Below, in pieces: positions 31,450 to 39,334 of a stretch of DNA of 64,000 nucleotides; position 1 is the stretch's first letter, and each line of letters starts with the position of its first letter. A model generated the notes under the pieces. The model searched no databases, was not told where the DNA came from, and worked only from the letters and a program-made list of their open reading frames with translations. A program made the translations under genes and the position numbers. This stretch comes from Acetobacteraceae bacterium (GTDB lineage Bacteria > Pseudomonadota > Alphaproteobacteria > Acetobacterales > Acetobacteraceae), in the NCBI GenBank assembly GCA_031291725.1, contig JARLIM010000021.1:62001-126000 (forward strand). The letters run 5' to 3'.

Positions 31450-32652
31450 TCACAGCCCGGCCCGCATCCGGCCGGGGTTGAGGATCGATTTCGGATCGAA
31501 CGCCAGCTTCACCCGCGCACTGATCCGCGCCATCGCATCGGGCTCCGGCGGGATGACGGCCACGGCATTGCGAAGCGCATCCGGCCCCCGCAGAAGCTGC
31601 CACGTGCCGCCTTCACGCAAGGCGGCCGCCATGACCGCTGCATGGGCGGCATCGGTGGCCGGGCCTGCGACCCAGACGAGGCCACCGCCCCAATCCAGAA
31701 AGCCCGCCGCCCCAAACGCTGCTTCCAATGCCGCCACCACACGCGGACCGGCGGAGGGACGCACCGAGACGCGCCAGATGGCATCATCGGGCGCTGCCGC
31801 CAAAGGCTGCGCGTCACGCACGGCGGCCCAGAGCGCACGGCTGGCGGCGTCATCCAGAATTTCGGCGACACCAAACGCCGCCAGATCGCTGCGCAAACGG
31901 TCGGCGCGATAGGCAACCGAGGGGGTGAAATCCTCAATCCGCGCCAGGGTCACGCTGCCCTGCAGCCACGCCACAGCAGGCACGCGGGCGGCGGCCTGGG
32001 CAGGCAGATAGGCGGCGGCGGAGACGGCATAAGGCGAGCCGAGGGCAGCGGCCAGGGCTGCCACCGCCCGCACCGGGTCCAGCCCCGCAATGGCCACGGT
32101 GGCACGACGTTCCGGGGCGGGAAGCACCTTCATGGTGATCTCGCTCATCACCGCCAATGTGCCGTGGCTGCCGGTGAGCAGCTTGCAGATATCAAGCCCG
32201 GTGACGTTCTTCAGCACGCGCCCACCGGAGCGGATGGTCTCGCCCAACCCGTTGACCGCCCGCACCCCCATCACATGGTCCCGCGTCGCCCCCAGCGAGA
32301 TGCGGCGCGGCCCGGACAGACCGGCGGCAACCACGCCGCCCAGCGTTTGCGGTGCGGTGCTGCCGAGCAGTGCGGAGAAATCCGGCGTCTCGGCGATCAT
32401 GTGCTGATCGTTGGCCGCCAGCATCGCCTCGATCTCCGACACCTTGGTGCCGGATTGGGCGGAGAAGATCAGTTCCTTGGGCGAATACAGCTCAATGCCC
32501 GACAAATTGCGCGTGCTGAGGCTGCGCGCGGCCTGCACGGAGCGCATCGACTGCGCCTTGCTGCCCTGTCCATGCACCCAGACCGGCTCAGCCGCCGCAT
32601 AGGCCGCGCCAATCGCCTGGGCGAGTTCGGCTTCAGAATTCGGAGCAAACAT
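31450..32652 (-). CDS. glcE: Glycolate oxidase FAD-binding subunit GlcE
   Basis: A 400-residue flavin-binding subunit. The PCMH-type FAD domain contains VHGQGSK, TLGGVVAAGLSGPRRISLGATRDHVMG and SGGRVLKNVTGLDICKLLTGSHGTLAV. The ATG at 32652 overlaps the glcD stop by one base (TGATG), so the two are translationally coupled. It works with GlcD and GlcF to oxidise glycolate to glyoxylate. Confidence 0.94.
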   Translation of the reverse strand: MFAPNSEAELAQAIGAAYAAAEPVWVHGQGSKAQSMRSVQAARSLSTRNLSGIELYSPKELIFSAQSGTKVSEIEAMLAANDQHMIAETPDFSALLGSTAPQTLGGVVAAGLSGPRRISLGATRDHVMGVRAVNGLGETIRSGGRVLKNVTGLDICKLLTGSHGTLAVMSEITMKVLPAPERRATVAIAGLDPVRAVAALAAALGSPYAVSAAAYLPAQAAARVPAVAWLQGSVTLARIEDFTPSVAYRADRLRSDLAAFGVAEILDDAASRALWAAVRDAQPLAAAPDDAIWRVSVRPSAGPRVVAALEAAFGAAGFLDWGGGLVWVAGPATDAAHAAVMAAALREGGTWQLLRGPDALRNAVAVIPPEPDAMARISARVKLAFDPKSILNPGRMRAGL

Positions 32653-34145
32653 CACTCAGCCGCCATAGCAGGAGGTGTTGTGTCTTCCAGCGGGAAGACC
32701 TTGGACGGGTTGAGCAGCCATTGCGGGTCGAAGGCCGATTTCACCCGGCGCTGCTGGTTCAGCTCAATCGGGTTGAACTGATAGGTCATCAAATCGCGCT
32801 TCTCCACGCCCACGCCATGCTCGCCGGTGAGGCAGCCGCCGACATCGACGCAGAGTTTGAGAATATCGCCGCCGAATTTCTCCGCCTTGCGGAAGCTCTC
32901 CGGGTCGTTGGCGTCGAACATGATCAGCGGATGCAGATTGCCGTCACCGGCATGGAAGACATTGGCCACGCCGAGGCCGCATTCATGGCTCATCTCGGTG
33001 ATGCGCCCCAGCACTTCCGGCAGGCGGGAGGTGGGGATGGTGCCGTCCATGCACAGATAATCCGGGCTGATGCGACCGACCGCCCCGAACGCGCCCTTGC
33101 GGCCCTTCCAGATGGCGAGGCTTTCCTCGGCCGATTGCGACACCTTCATGCTGATCGGGTTGAACTGCGCGCAGATCTCGCGAATCCGGCTCAGCAGATC
33201 GTCCTGCTCGACCACACTGCCCTCAACCTCGATGATCAGCATCGCCTCGGCATCGAGCGGATAGCCGGCATGGGCGAAATCCTCGCAGGCATGGATGCAG
33301 GGCTTGTCCATGAATTCCAGCGCCACGGGGATGATGCCCGAGGAGATGATCGCATCCACGCAGGCACCGGCCACCGGGATCGAATCGAAGGCGGCGAGCA
33401 TGGCGCGCTGACCTTCGGGGGAGCGGAGAATGCGCACCGTCACCTCCGTCACGATGGCCAATTGCCCCTCGCTGCCGGTGATCAGGCCGAGCCAATCATA
33501 GCCCGCCGCATCGCAATACGCCCCGCCAATCTCCAGAATCTCGCCCTCGACGGTGACGAGTTTCAGGCCGAGCAGATTATTCGCCGTCACCCCGTAGCGC
33601 AGGCAATGCGCGCCGCCGGAATTCATCATCACATTGCCGCCGATCATGCAGGCGAGCTGGCTGGAAGGGTCGGGCGCGTAGAAAAATTCATTGGCCGAGA
33701 CGGCGTTGGTGATGCCGATATTGGTCACCCCCGCCTGCACCACCGCGAGGCGGTCGGCGTAGTCGATCTCCAGGATGCGGCTCATCTTCATCAGGCCGAG
33801 CACCACGGCATCTTCCAGCGGCAGCGCGCCGCCCGAAAGGCTGGTCCCGGCGCCACGCGGCACCACGCGCACGCCCTCGCGATGGCAATAGGCCATCACG
33901 GCGGCCACCTGCTCGGTCGTCTCCGGCAGGGCGACGGCGAGCGGGATTTGACGATAGGCAGACAGGCCGTCGGTCTCGTACGGCTTCAGACGCAGCGCAT
34001 CGCCGATCACATTGTCTTCGGGCAACAGACGGCGCAGACCGGCGATGATGGCATCACGCCGGGCGAGCACTCCCGGCTTCGGCTCGTGCTGAACAATCAC
34101 TTCCCACCCCCAGCGCGACAGGCGTTTGCCCCGTCCATGTGCCAT
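32652..34145 (-). CDS. glcD: Glycolate oxidase catalytic subunit GlcD
   Basis: Flavoprotein oxidising glycolate (possibly D-lactate) to glyoxylate, 497 residues. The FAD domain has VVPRGAGTSLSGGALP, APDPSSQLACMIGGNVMMNSGG and LITGSEGQLAIVTEVTV; the C-terminal part has FHAGDGNLHP and the catalytic region LTGEHGVGVEKRDLM. ATG 34145 gives the E. coli length, but GTG 34100 is also possible, and no clear ribosome site decides. The frame is open back to 34265 through the rpmJ terminator, which I reject. It heads glcD-glcE-x-glcF-TPR. Confidence 0.94.
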   Translation of the reverse strand: MAHGRGKRLSRWGWEVIVQHEPKPGVLARRDAIIAGLRRLLPEDNVIGDALRLKPYETDGLSAYRQIPLAVALPETTEQVAAVMAYCHREGVRVVPRGAGTSLSGGALPLEDAVVLGLMKMSRILEIDYADRLAVVQAGVTNIGITNAVSANEFFYAPDPSSQLACMIGGNVMMNSGGAHCLRYGVTANNLLGLKLVTVEGEILEIGGAYCDAAGYDWLGLITGSEGQLAIVTEVTVRILRSPEGQRAMLAAFDSIPVAGACVDAIISSGIIPVALEFMDKPCIHACEDFAHAGYPLDAEAMLIIEVEGSVVEQDDLLSRIREICAQFNPISMKVSQSAEESLAIWKGRKGAFGAVGRISPDYLCMDGTIPTSRLPEVLGRITEMSHECGLGVANVFHAGDGNLHPLIMFDANDPESFRKAEKFGGDILKLCVDVGGCLTGEHGVGVEKRDLMTYQFNPIELNQQRRVKSAFDPQWLLNPSKVFPLEDTTPPAMAAE

Positions 34146-34201
34146 CCCTGCGCGCGCGCAAGATGGCAGAGACGTGACAGAAACGCCATAACCCTTCACA
34201 G

Positions 34202-34236
34202 CAAAAGGCCCGGAGGCTACGCCCACGGGCCTTTTG
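34202..34236 (-). terminator. Intrinsic terminator of rpmJ
   Basis: On the minus strand CAAAAGGCCCG and CGGGCCTTTTG form an 11-bp stem with a 13-nt loop, ending in a short U-run, about 58 bases after the rpmJ stop and before glcD. It reads as a terminator in both directions but fits rpmJ best. Confidence 0.8.
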
Positions 34237-34293
34237 TAGAAACGAGTTCGGAGCTTGCGCCTCAATCTGCCGAGACAGTGAGACGCAAGGCAA

Positions 34294-34419
34294 TCAGCCC
34301 TGGCGGGCCTTCATGCGCGGGTTCTTCTTGTTGATAACGTAGACCCGCCCACGACGGCGAACGACGCGACAATCTTTGTCGCGGGTCTTGGCCGATTTGA
34401 GGCTGTTGCGGATTTTCAT
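34294..34419 (-). CDS. rpmJ: 50S ribosomal protein bL36, zinc-free form
   Basis: A 41-residue ribosomal protein that reads [20 protein letters not shown] and continues with [21 protein letters not shown], a clear bL36 match. Only one cysteine (C17) is present and the four zinc ligands of the C+ form are missing, as in the slightly longer alphaproteobacterial type. It is monocistronic, with a TTGACA-containing promoter upstream and a terminator at 34202-34236. Confidence 0.95.
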   Translation of the reverse strand: MKIRNSLKSAKTRDKDCRVVRRRGRVYVINKKNPRMKARQG

Positions 34420-34456
34420 GGCGAAGGCCTTGCTGCGTCGAAAAGAGGAGCCGGGG

Positions 34457-34489
34457 GATATAAGGTGGCAGAGCGTCTGTCAATGACAG
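34457..34489 (-). promoter_or_regulatory. Candidate rpmJ promoter with overlapping palindrome
   Basis: On the minus strand a consensus TTGACA (34483-34478) is followed by TATATC (34462-34457) after only 15 bases, a little short. The palindrome CTGTCAATGACAG (34477-34489) covers the -35. The spacing puts transcription start about 30 bases before the rpmJ ATG. Confidence 0.4.
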
Positions 34490-34567
34490 TCTGACGTTTT
34501 CGCACGCATTCCTCCCTTGACGGGGAACGCCGCAGCGCAGATGTGGCGGACGACACAGGAGTTTCCC

Positions 34568-34996
34568 ATGCCGTCCGAGACACAAAACACCACGAATTCG
34601 CTGTCCAACCGCGCCTCTTTGGTTGGTTTTCTGGCGATGTGCTTCGTCATTGTCGGGCTGGTTGGCCTGTTCGCCAGCTTCGCCGCCCCGCTGCCGTTGG
34701 AACGCGCGATTGCCCGCGAACGCACGCTCGATGAGGCCGAGGCAGCCCTGTCCGGCCCGAATCCGCAGGCTGCCATCGCTGCGTTGAAAGATCGTCTTGA
34801 CGATTCCGCCGCGGCCCTCACCCCACTGCCCGCCGACGCCCACGCGGCCATTCAGGCCGAGCGCGTGGCCATGCGGGCGCGGTTCCTGGAAGAATCGGAT
34901 GCGAATGCCATGCGGATGCGGTGGCTGATCGTCATCGTCACCGTCACCTCCGCCATTTTTGGCGTGGCGATCAGCGGATTCGGTCGGCGGGCATAA
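34568..34996 (+). CDS. Small membrane protein with N- and C-terminal TM segments
   Basis: A 142-residue protein of unknown function. TM1 is at about 17-40 (LVGFLAMCFVIVGLVGLFASF) and TM2 at about 118-137 (WLIVIVTVTSAIFGVAISGF). The roughly 75-residue loop between them is alpha-helical and acidic/alanine-rich. AGGAG precedes ATG 34568. It is convergent with oxyR, ending five bases from its stop. No domain is recognised. Confidence 0.6.
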   Translation: MPSETQNTTNSLSNRASLVGFLAMCFVIVGLVGLFASFAAPLPLERAIARERTLDEAEAALSGPNPQAAIAALKDRLDDSAAALTPLPADAHAAIQAERVAMRARFLEESDANAMRMRWLIVIVTVTSAIFGVAISGFGRRA

Positions 34997-35001
34997 TCCG
35001 C

Positions 35002-35910
35002 CTACCCCGCCACCACCCCCGCCAGAACCGGGGCGAGCGCGCGAAACTCCGCCGCCCTGGGTGCCCCCGGACGCCACGCAAAGCCCAGCGTGCGATAGGC
35101 GCCGTCTCCGGCGATCGGACGCAGGACGATGCCGGTGCCGTCGGTCAGGCCCGCCTTGATCGCCAGTTCCGGCAGAACCGTCACCCCCAACCCGCCCGCC
35201 ACCATCTGTGCCAGCGTGTGCAGACTGGTGGCGGCATATTCGCCGCCCGGCCCGTCATCGCGCTCCACCCCACAGGCCGACAACGCCTGATCGCGCAGGC
35301 AATGGCCGTCTTCGAGAAGCAACAGCGATTCGGCGGCCAGGGCGGCGGCGGTGACAATCGATTGACTGGCAAGCTTATGGCCCGGCGGCAGAGCGGCAAA
35401 AAACGGATCGCGCGCCACCTTCATCGTATCGGTGCCCGCACAGGCGCAAGGCAGGGCCAACAGCGCCAGATCAAGCCTGCCATTGCCCAGATCCTCGACC
35501 AGATTGCGCGTGGTGTCCTCCCGCAGGAACAGCCGCAAGGCCGGGAACGCCGTGCGCAAGGCGGGCATCAAGCGTGGCAGCAGAAACGGGCTGACGGTGG
35601 GGATCACCCCCAATCGCAGCCGCCCGCTCATCGGTGAACGCGACGCATCGGCGGTCTCGACCATCGCCGTCAGCGCCTGCAACGCATGCCGTGCACGCTC
35701 GACCAATTCGCGCCCAAGCGGGGTGAACATCACCCGCTTGCCACTGTCACGATCCAGGATCCGCGCATCCATCTGCCGCTCCAGCGCCAGCAGCCCGGCG
35801 GAGAGGGTGGATTGCGTCACCGCGCAGGCATCCGCCGCACGGCCGAAATGCTGGAATTCCGCCAAAGCGGTGAGGTAGCGCAACTGTTGCGGCGTCGGGA
35901 GAGGGATCAT
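35002..35910 (-). CDS. oxyR: OxyR, peroxide-sensing LysR regulator
   Basis: A 302-residue LysR-family regulator. The N-terminal helix-turn-helix (AAQxCxVTQSTLSAGLLALE-like, about 23-45) is typical. The sensing pair is C204 and C213 in HCLRDQALSAC, the same nine-residue spacing as E. coli C199/C208, so reversible disulfide sensing of H2O2 is expected. It is divergent from ahpC-ahpD, and the 229-bp spacer carries ATCGAT dyads including a T-N11-A LysR box at 36022-36034. Confidence 0.94.
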   Translation of the reverse strand: MIPLPTPQQLRYLTALAEFQHFGRAADACAVTQSTLSAGLLALERQMDARILDRDSGKRVMFTPLGRELVERARHALQALTAMVETADASRSPMSGRLRLGVIPTVSPFLLPRLMPALRTAFPALRLFLREDTTRNLVEDLGNGRLDLALLALPCACAGTDTMKVARDPFFAALPPGHKLASQSIVTAAALAAESLLLLEDGHCLRDQALSACGVERDDGPGGEYAATSLHTLAQMVAGGLGVTVLPELAIKAGLTDGTGIVLRPIAGDGAYRTLGFAWRPGAPRAAEFRALAPVLAGVVAG

Positions 35911-36019
35911 CGTGTCTGCACCGCCATTCTATTCCGAAGGCGGCTTGGCCCCGCCCATCGCCTTGTCCTGCCGCCACGCACTGCATACATCGATATCGCA
36001 TGTTGTGGGCAAGAGGTAT

Positions 36020-36036
36020 CATCGATTCAATCGATG
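36020..36036. promoter_or_regulatory. Putative OxyR box in the oxyR-ahpC spacer
   Basis: CATCGATTCAATCGATG is an inverted repeat with 8-bp arms and one central base, containing the T-N11-A core of LysR operators. Another ATCGAT lies at 35989-35994, about three helical turns away, which would suit an OxyR tetramer. It sits about 105 bases before the ahpC ATG. Confidence 0.55.
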
Positions 36037-36139
36037 AAAATGGATCAAACAATTCATTGGACCATAAAGCTGCAACACGGCACATAGCCGATGCGGAAAA
36101 CGGAGGCCTCGGCCTCGTGATAGCAACCAGGAGAGTTTC

Positions 36140-36712
36140 ATGCTGACCGTTGGCGATAAATTTCCGGAATTCAATCTCACCGCCGTCAAGGGCGGCCCTG
36201 CCGGTCTCGGCGGCCCGGGCGTGTCGTTCACCCAGATCGACAACAGCGCCGACGAAGGCAAGTGGAAGGTTTTCTTCTTCTGGCCGAAGGATTTCACCTT
36301 CATCTGCCCGACCGAAATCGCCGCTTTCGGCAAGCTGAACGGCGATTTCAACGATCGTGACGCGGTGGTCTATGGCGGCTCCACCGATGGCGAGTTCGTG
36401 CATCTCAACTGGCGTCTGCACAACAAGGACATCAACGACCTGCCCTTCGCCATGCTGGCCGACACCAAGCGCGAGCTGACCTCCGCCCTGGGCATTCTGG
36501 ACAAGAACGCCGGCGTTGCCCTGCGCGCGACCTTCATCGTCGACCCCTACGGCACCATTCAGTGGGCCGCTGCCAACGGCCTCAACGTCGGCCGCAACCC
36601 GGAAGAGGTCATCCGCATCCTCGACGCCCTGCAGACCGACGAGCTGTGCCCGTGCGGTTGGACCAAGGGCGAAGACACGCTCAAGCCGGCCGAGCTGTTC
36701 AAGGCCGGCTAA
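36140..36712 (+). CDS. ahpC: Peroxiredoxin AhpC
   Basis: A 190-residue peroxiredoxin reducing H2O2, organic peroxides and peroxynitrite. The peroxidatic cysteine is C56 in DFTFICPTE; the C-terminal ELCPCGW holds C170 and C172. This CPCGW ending is found in AhpC proteins reduced by AhpD instead of AhpF, in line with ahpD downstream and no ahpF in the window. AGGAGAG precedes the ATG. Induction by OxyR is expected from the divergent layout. Confidence 0.96.
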   Translation: MLTVGDKFPEFNLTAVKGGPAGLGGPGVSFTQIDNSADEGKWKVFFFWPKDFTFICPTEIAAFGKLNGDFNDRDAVVYGGSTDGEFVHLNWRLHNKDINDLPFAMLADTKRELTSALGILDKNAGVALRATFIVDPYGTIQWAAANGLNVGRNPEEVIRILDALQTDELCPCGWTKGEDTLKPAELFKAG

Positions 36713-36734
36713 GCCTCGCGGCCTGACTGCCACA

Positions 36735-36803
36735 GCCTCCCTGGCGATCCGTCGCCGGGGAGGCGCGTGCGCCCCATTGTGACGGCCCCGATGGGGCCAT
36801 TTT
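36735..36803 (+). terminator. Two hairpins, the second with a U-run, between ahpC and ahpD
   Basis: The first hairpin (36735-36764) pairs GCCTCCCTGGCGA with its near inverse (one mismatch). The second (36784-36798) is GGCCCC-GAT-GGGGCC followed by ATTTTTG. This looks like an intrinsic terminator placed inside the operon and would lower ahpD expression relative to ahpC, or act as an attenuator. Confidence 0.65.
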
Positions 36804-36822
36804 TGTATCTGGAGAAGTTCCG

Positions 36823-37350
36823 ATGTCGATCGAAGCGCTGAAAAACGCATTGCCCGAATATGCCAAGGACCAGAAGCTGAACCTTGGCTCGCTGGCCATC
36901 GATCCCACTCTGTCCGCCCAGCAACTCGCCGGCACCTTCATCGCCTCGGCGCTGGCGTCGCGCAATGCGATGGTGATCCGTGAGATTGTCGAAGAATACG
37001 CCCCGAAGATGACCGCCGAGGCGCTCAACGCCGCCAAGGCCGCCGCCTCGATCATGGGGATGAACAACGTCTATTACCGCTTCACCCATCTGGTGGGCGG
37101 CGATTACAAAACCCTGCCCGCCAAGCTGCGCATGAACATCATGGCGCGTCCGGGCGTGGAGAAGGTGGATTTCGAGCTGTGGTCGCTCGCCGTGTCAGCC
37201 ATTAATGGTTGCGGCATGTGTATGGAAAGCCACGAGCAGGTGGTCCGCCATGGCGGGTTGTCGGCCGAACAGGTGCAAACCGCCGTGCGCATCGCCTCGG
37301 TGGTGCACGCAGTGGCCGCCACGCTGGATGGCGAGGCCGCTTTGGCCTGA
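36823..37350 (+). CDS. ahpD: Alkyl hydroperoxidase AhpD
   Basis: A 175-residue all-helical protein of the carboxymuconolactone decarboxylase fold that reduces AhpC, usually with lipoamide as electron source. The redox pair is C130 and C133 ([11 protein letters not shown]) with the proton-relay H137. GGAGAAG precedes the ATG. Lipoyl-based reduction would tie it to dihydrolipoyl dehydrogenase and a lipoylated E2 such as those at the start of the window; this is known for Mycobacterium and inferred here. Confidence 0.94.
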   Translation: MSIEALKNALPEYAKDQKLNLGSLAIDPTLSAQQLAGTFIASALASRNAMVIREIVEEYAPKMTAEALNAAKAAASIMGMNNVYYRFTHLVGGDYKTLPAKLRMNIMARPGVEKVDFELWSLAVSAINGCGMCMESHEQVVRHGGLSAEQVQTAVRIASVVHAVAATLDGEAALA

Positions 37351-37410
37351 TCGTCTTCAGCTTTCGTTAACCTGAATGCCTCATGCTGACCCCGAAACCG
37401 AGGGTTCAGC

Positions 37411-39075
37411 ATGAGGTCCGTCTCCACCACGCCACACCCGCCCCCCACCTCCAACGCTGCCCGTGCCGTGGATGTGACGATGGAGCGATATGTCGGCTTT
37501 GCCTTCGCCGCCGCCGAATTGCTGATCGAAACGGACCTGGATGGCACAATCAGCTTCGCCGCCGGGGCGTTCCACACGCGTTTTGGCGAAGAAGCCGCCT
37601 CCTTCCTCGGCCGCCCCCTTGCCTCGTTATTCTCCCCATTGTCGCATGATGCGTTGGATGTGGCCCTCGCCCTGATCGGCCATACGGGGCGGATTGCGCC
37701 GATGCAGCTGGTGCTGGCCGACCCGGCAGCCACCCCGGTCTCGATGGGGGCGCTGGTGATGCGCATTCCAGATCGCCCGGCCCGACTTTCCATCTCGGTT
37801 GGCCTGCTGCCGAACGCCCCGCCGCGTGCCGGCAGCGCGGCAGCCAAGCTGTTGCCCGGTGGGCTGACGGTGGCTGCCGATTTCATGCGCAACGCCGAAC
37901 GGCTTCTGCGCGGCGGGTCTGCGTCGGATGTCTCATTGGTGGAGGTGAAAGGCTGGGCGCGGGTGCGTGAGGCATTGTCCGGCGCGGAACGGCGGTCGCT
38001 GGAGTTGGCGATGGGCGAGGCGCTCGCCGGCGATGAGGACGTCAGTTCGGCAGGTCAGATGGCGGAAGGCCGGTTTGGCGTCGTCATGCCCAAGGGGGCG
38101 GATGTGGCCCGGCTGGTCACGCGCCTGGAAGCGGCCCTGCAATCCAGCCCGGCTGCGGCACACACCTCGGTGGAGCGGGCGGGGCTGGCTTTGGACGCGC
38201 AAGACGTGCCCAGCCCCCAAGCCGCCCGCGCCTTGCGTTATGCGCTCGGCCGCTTCGCGGAGGGCGGGCAGGAGGCCGCACGGGCAGCGGGCGCCTCGGG
38301 CGGGTTGGCCGGGATCATCGCCAGCGCCGAACAGCACACGGTGGCGATGCGCGCGGCGCTGCGGGAGCGGCGGTTCAGGCTGGTCTATCAGCCGGTGGTG
38401 CGAATGTCCGACCGTTCGATCCATCATTACGAGGCCCTGCTGCGCCCGATTCCCACGCCGAACGTGCCGATGCAGAACACCCAGGAATTCATCACCTTCG
38501 CCGAGGCGGTCGGGCTGTCGGAAGAGTTGGATTGGGCGGTGCTGGAAACCGCCATCGACGCGCTGCACAGCACGGTGGACGTCTCGGTGGCGGTGAATAT
38601 GTCTGGCCTGTCGATGCAAAACCCGGAATATCGCCGCCGCCTGCTGAGCAGATTGGGCGAATTGCGCCAGGAAGGCAGCAAGTTGGCGGCCAGCCGGCTG
38701 CTGATCGAACTGACCGAGACGGCCGAGATTGCCGATCTGCACGAGGCAGCGTCGAGCATGGAGCAGCTGCGCTCGGTGGGCGTGCCGGTCTGCCTGGATG
38801 ATTTCGGCGCGGGGGCCGCGGCATTCCGCTATCTGCGCGCATTCGGCGTCGATTTCGTCAAGCTCGACGGCGAATATGTGCGCGCCGCCTGCAAGAACAA
38901 GCGTGACCGCGCGCTGGTGGCCTCGATGATCGAAATCGCCGGAAAATCCGGGGCGGCCGTGGTGGCGGAGACCATCGAAACCGAGGCGGAGGCGGCGGTG
39001 ATGCAGGAACTCGGCGTTACTTTCGGACAAGGCTGGCTGTTCGGCAAACCGGGCCTGCTGCCGGGGATGCGGTAA
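37411..39075 (+). CDS. EAL-domain cyclic di-GMP phosphodiesterase, PAS-like N-terminus
   Basis: A 554-residue protein with no TM segment. Residues about 25-135 look PAS-like. A middle region (about 155-285) resembles a GGDEF domain that has lost its signature. The EAL domain (about 305-545) has YEALLRP (341-343), NMSG, ELTETAEI, DDFGAG, VKLDG, AETIET and the final GQGWLFGKP, so metal and catalytic residues look intact. It should hydrolyse c-di-GMP, the opposite of the PleD-like cyclase at 19.1 kb. GAGGG precedes the ATG; the gene stands alone. Confidence 0.87.
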   Translation: MRSVSTTPHPPPTSNAARAVDVTMERYVGFAFAAAELLIETDLDGTISFAAGAFHTRFGEEAASFLGRPLASLFSPLSHDALDVALALIGHTGRIAPMQLVLADPAATPVSMGALVMRIPDRPARLSISVGLLPNAPPRAGSAAAKLLPGGLTVAADFMRNAERLLRGGSASDVSLVEVKGWARVREALSGAERRSLELAMGEALAGDEDVSSAGQMAEGRFGVVMPKGADVARLVTRLEAALQSSPAAAHTSVERAGLALDAQDVPSPQAARALRYALGRFAEGGQEAARAAGASGGLAGIIASAEQHTVAMRAALRERRFRLVYQPVVRMSDRSIHHYEALLRPIPTPNVPMQNTQEFITFAEAVGLSEELDWAVLETAIDALHSTVDVSVAVNMSGLSMQNPEYRRRLLSRLGELRQEGSKLAASRLLIELTETAEIADLHEAASSMEQLRSVGVPVCLDDFGAGAAAFRYLRAFGVDFVKLDGEYVRAACKNKRDRALVASMIEIAGKSGAAVVAETIETEAEAAVMQELGVTFGQGWLFGKPGLLPGMR

Positions 39076-39152
39076 GTGGCCCCCAAACGCAACAGAGGGC
39101 CCCGGTTGCCCGAAGCCCTCACATTGTCAGGCTGGATGCGCCCGGCGCCTCT

Positions 39153-39230
39153 TCAGAAGCTCGCAGCCCTCATGATTGAGGCACGAACCAAGGTCAAACC
39201 GTTCACCCGCTGCGTGAGACAATGAGACAC
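39153..39230 (-). CDS. Possible 25-residue ORF with a full-length Shine-Dalgarno
   Basis: A GTG at 39230 opens 25 codons (MSHCLTQRVNGL... ending RAASF). Directly before it, on the minus strand, lies GAAAGGAGGTGATCCA (39246-39231), a 16-base perfect complement of the 16S rRNA 3' tail, with AGGAGG seven bases from the GTG. It lies about 105 bases after the ppc stop on the same strand. No homologue is known to me. It could be a regulatory peptide, or the signal may serve something else. The remaining 39076-39152 and 39247-39334 show no gene. Confidence 0.35.
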   Translation of the reverse strand: MSHCLTQRVNGLTLVRASIMRAASF

Positions 39231-39334
39231 TGGATCACCTCCTTTCAGTTTGTTGAAACCGAAGCTGAGCCTGACCGATCCGAGGTCTGCGTTTCAAGTA
39301 TCTTGTCGAGTCGGCAGCGGCCCAATCCGCAGTC

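Noticed and set aside
34146-34265. N-terminal extension of GlcD
   Set aside because: It runs through the rpmJ terminator hairpin, adds no homology and exceeds the family length.
39231-39246. Remnant of a 16S rRNA gene
   Set aside because: Only 16 bases match the rRNA tail and upstream sequence does not; a Shine-Dalgarno on the other strand explains it better.
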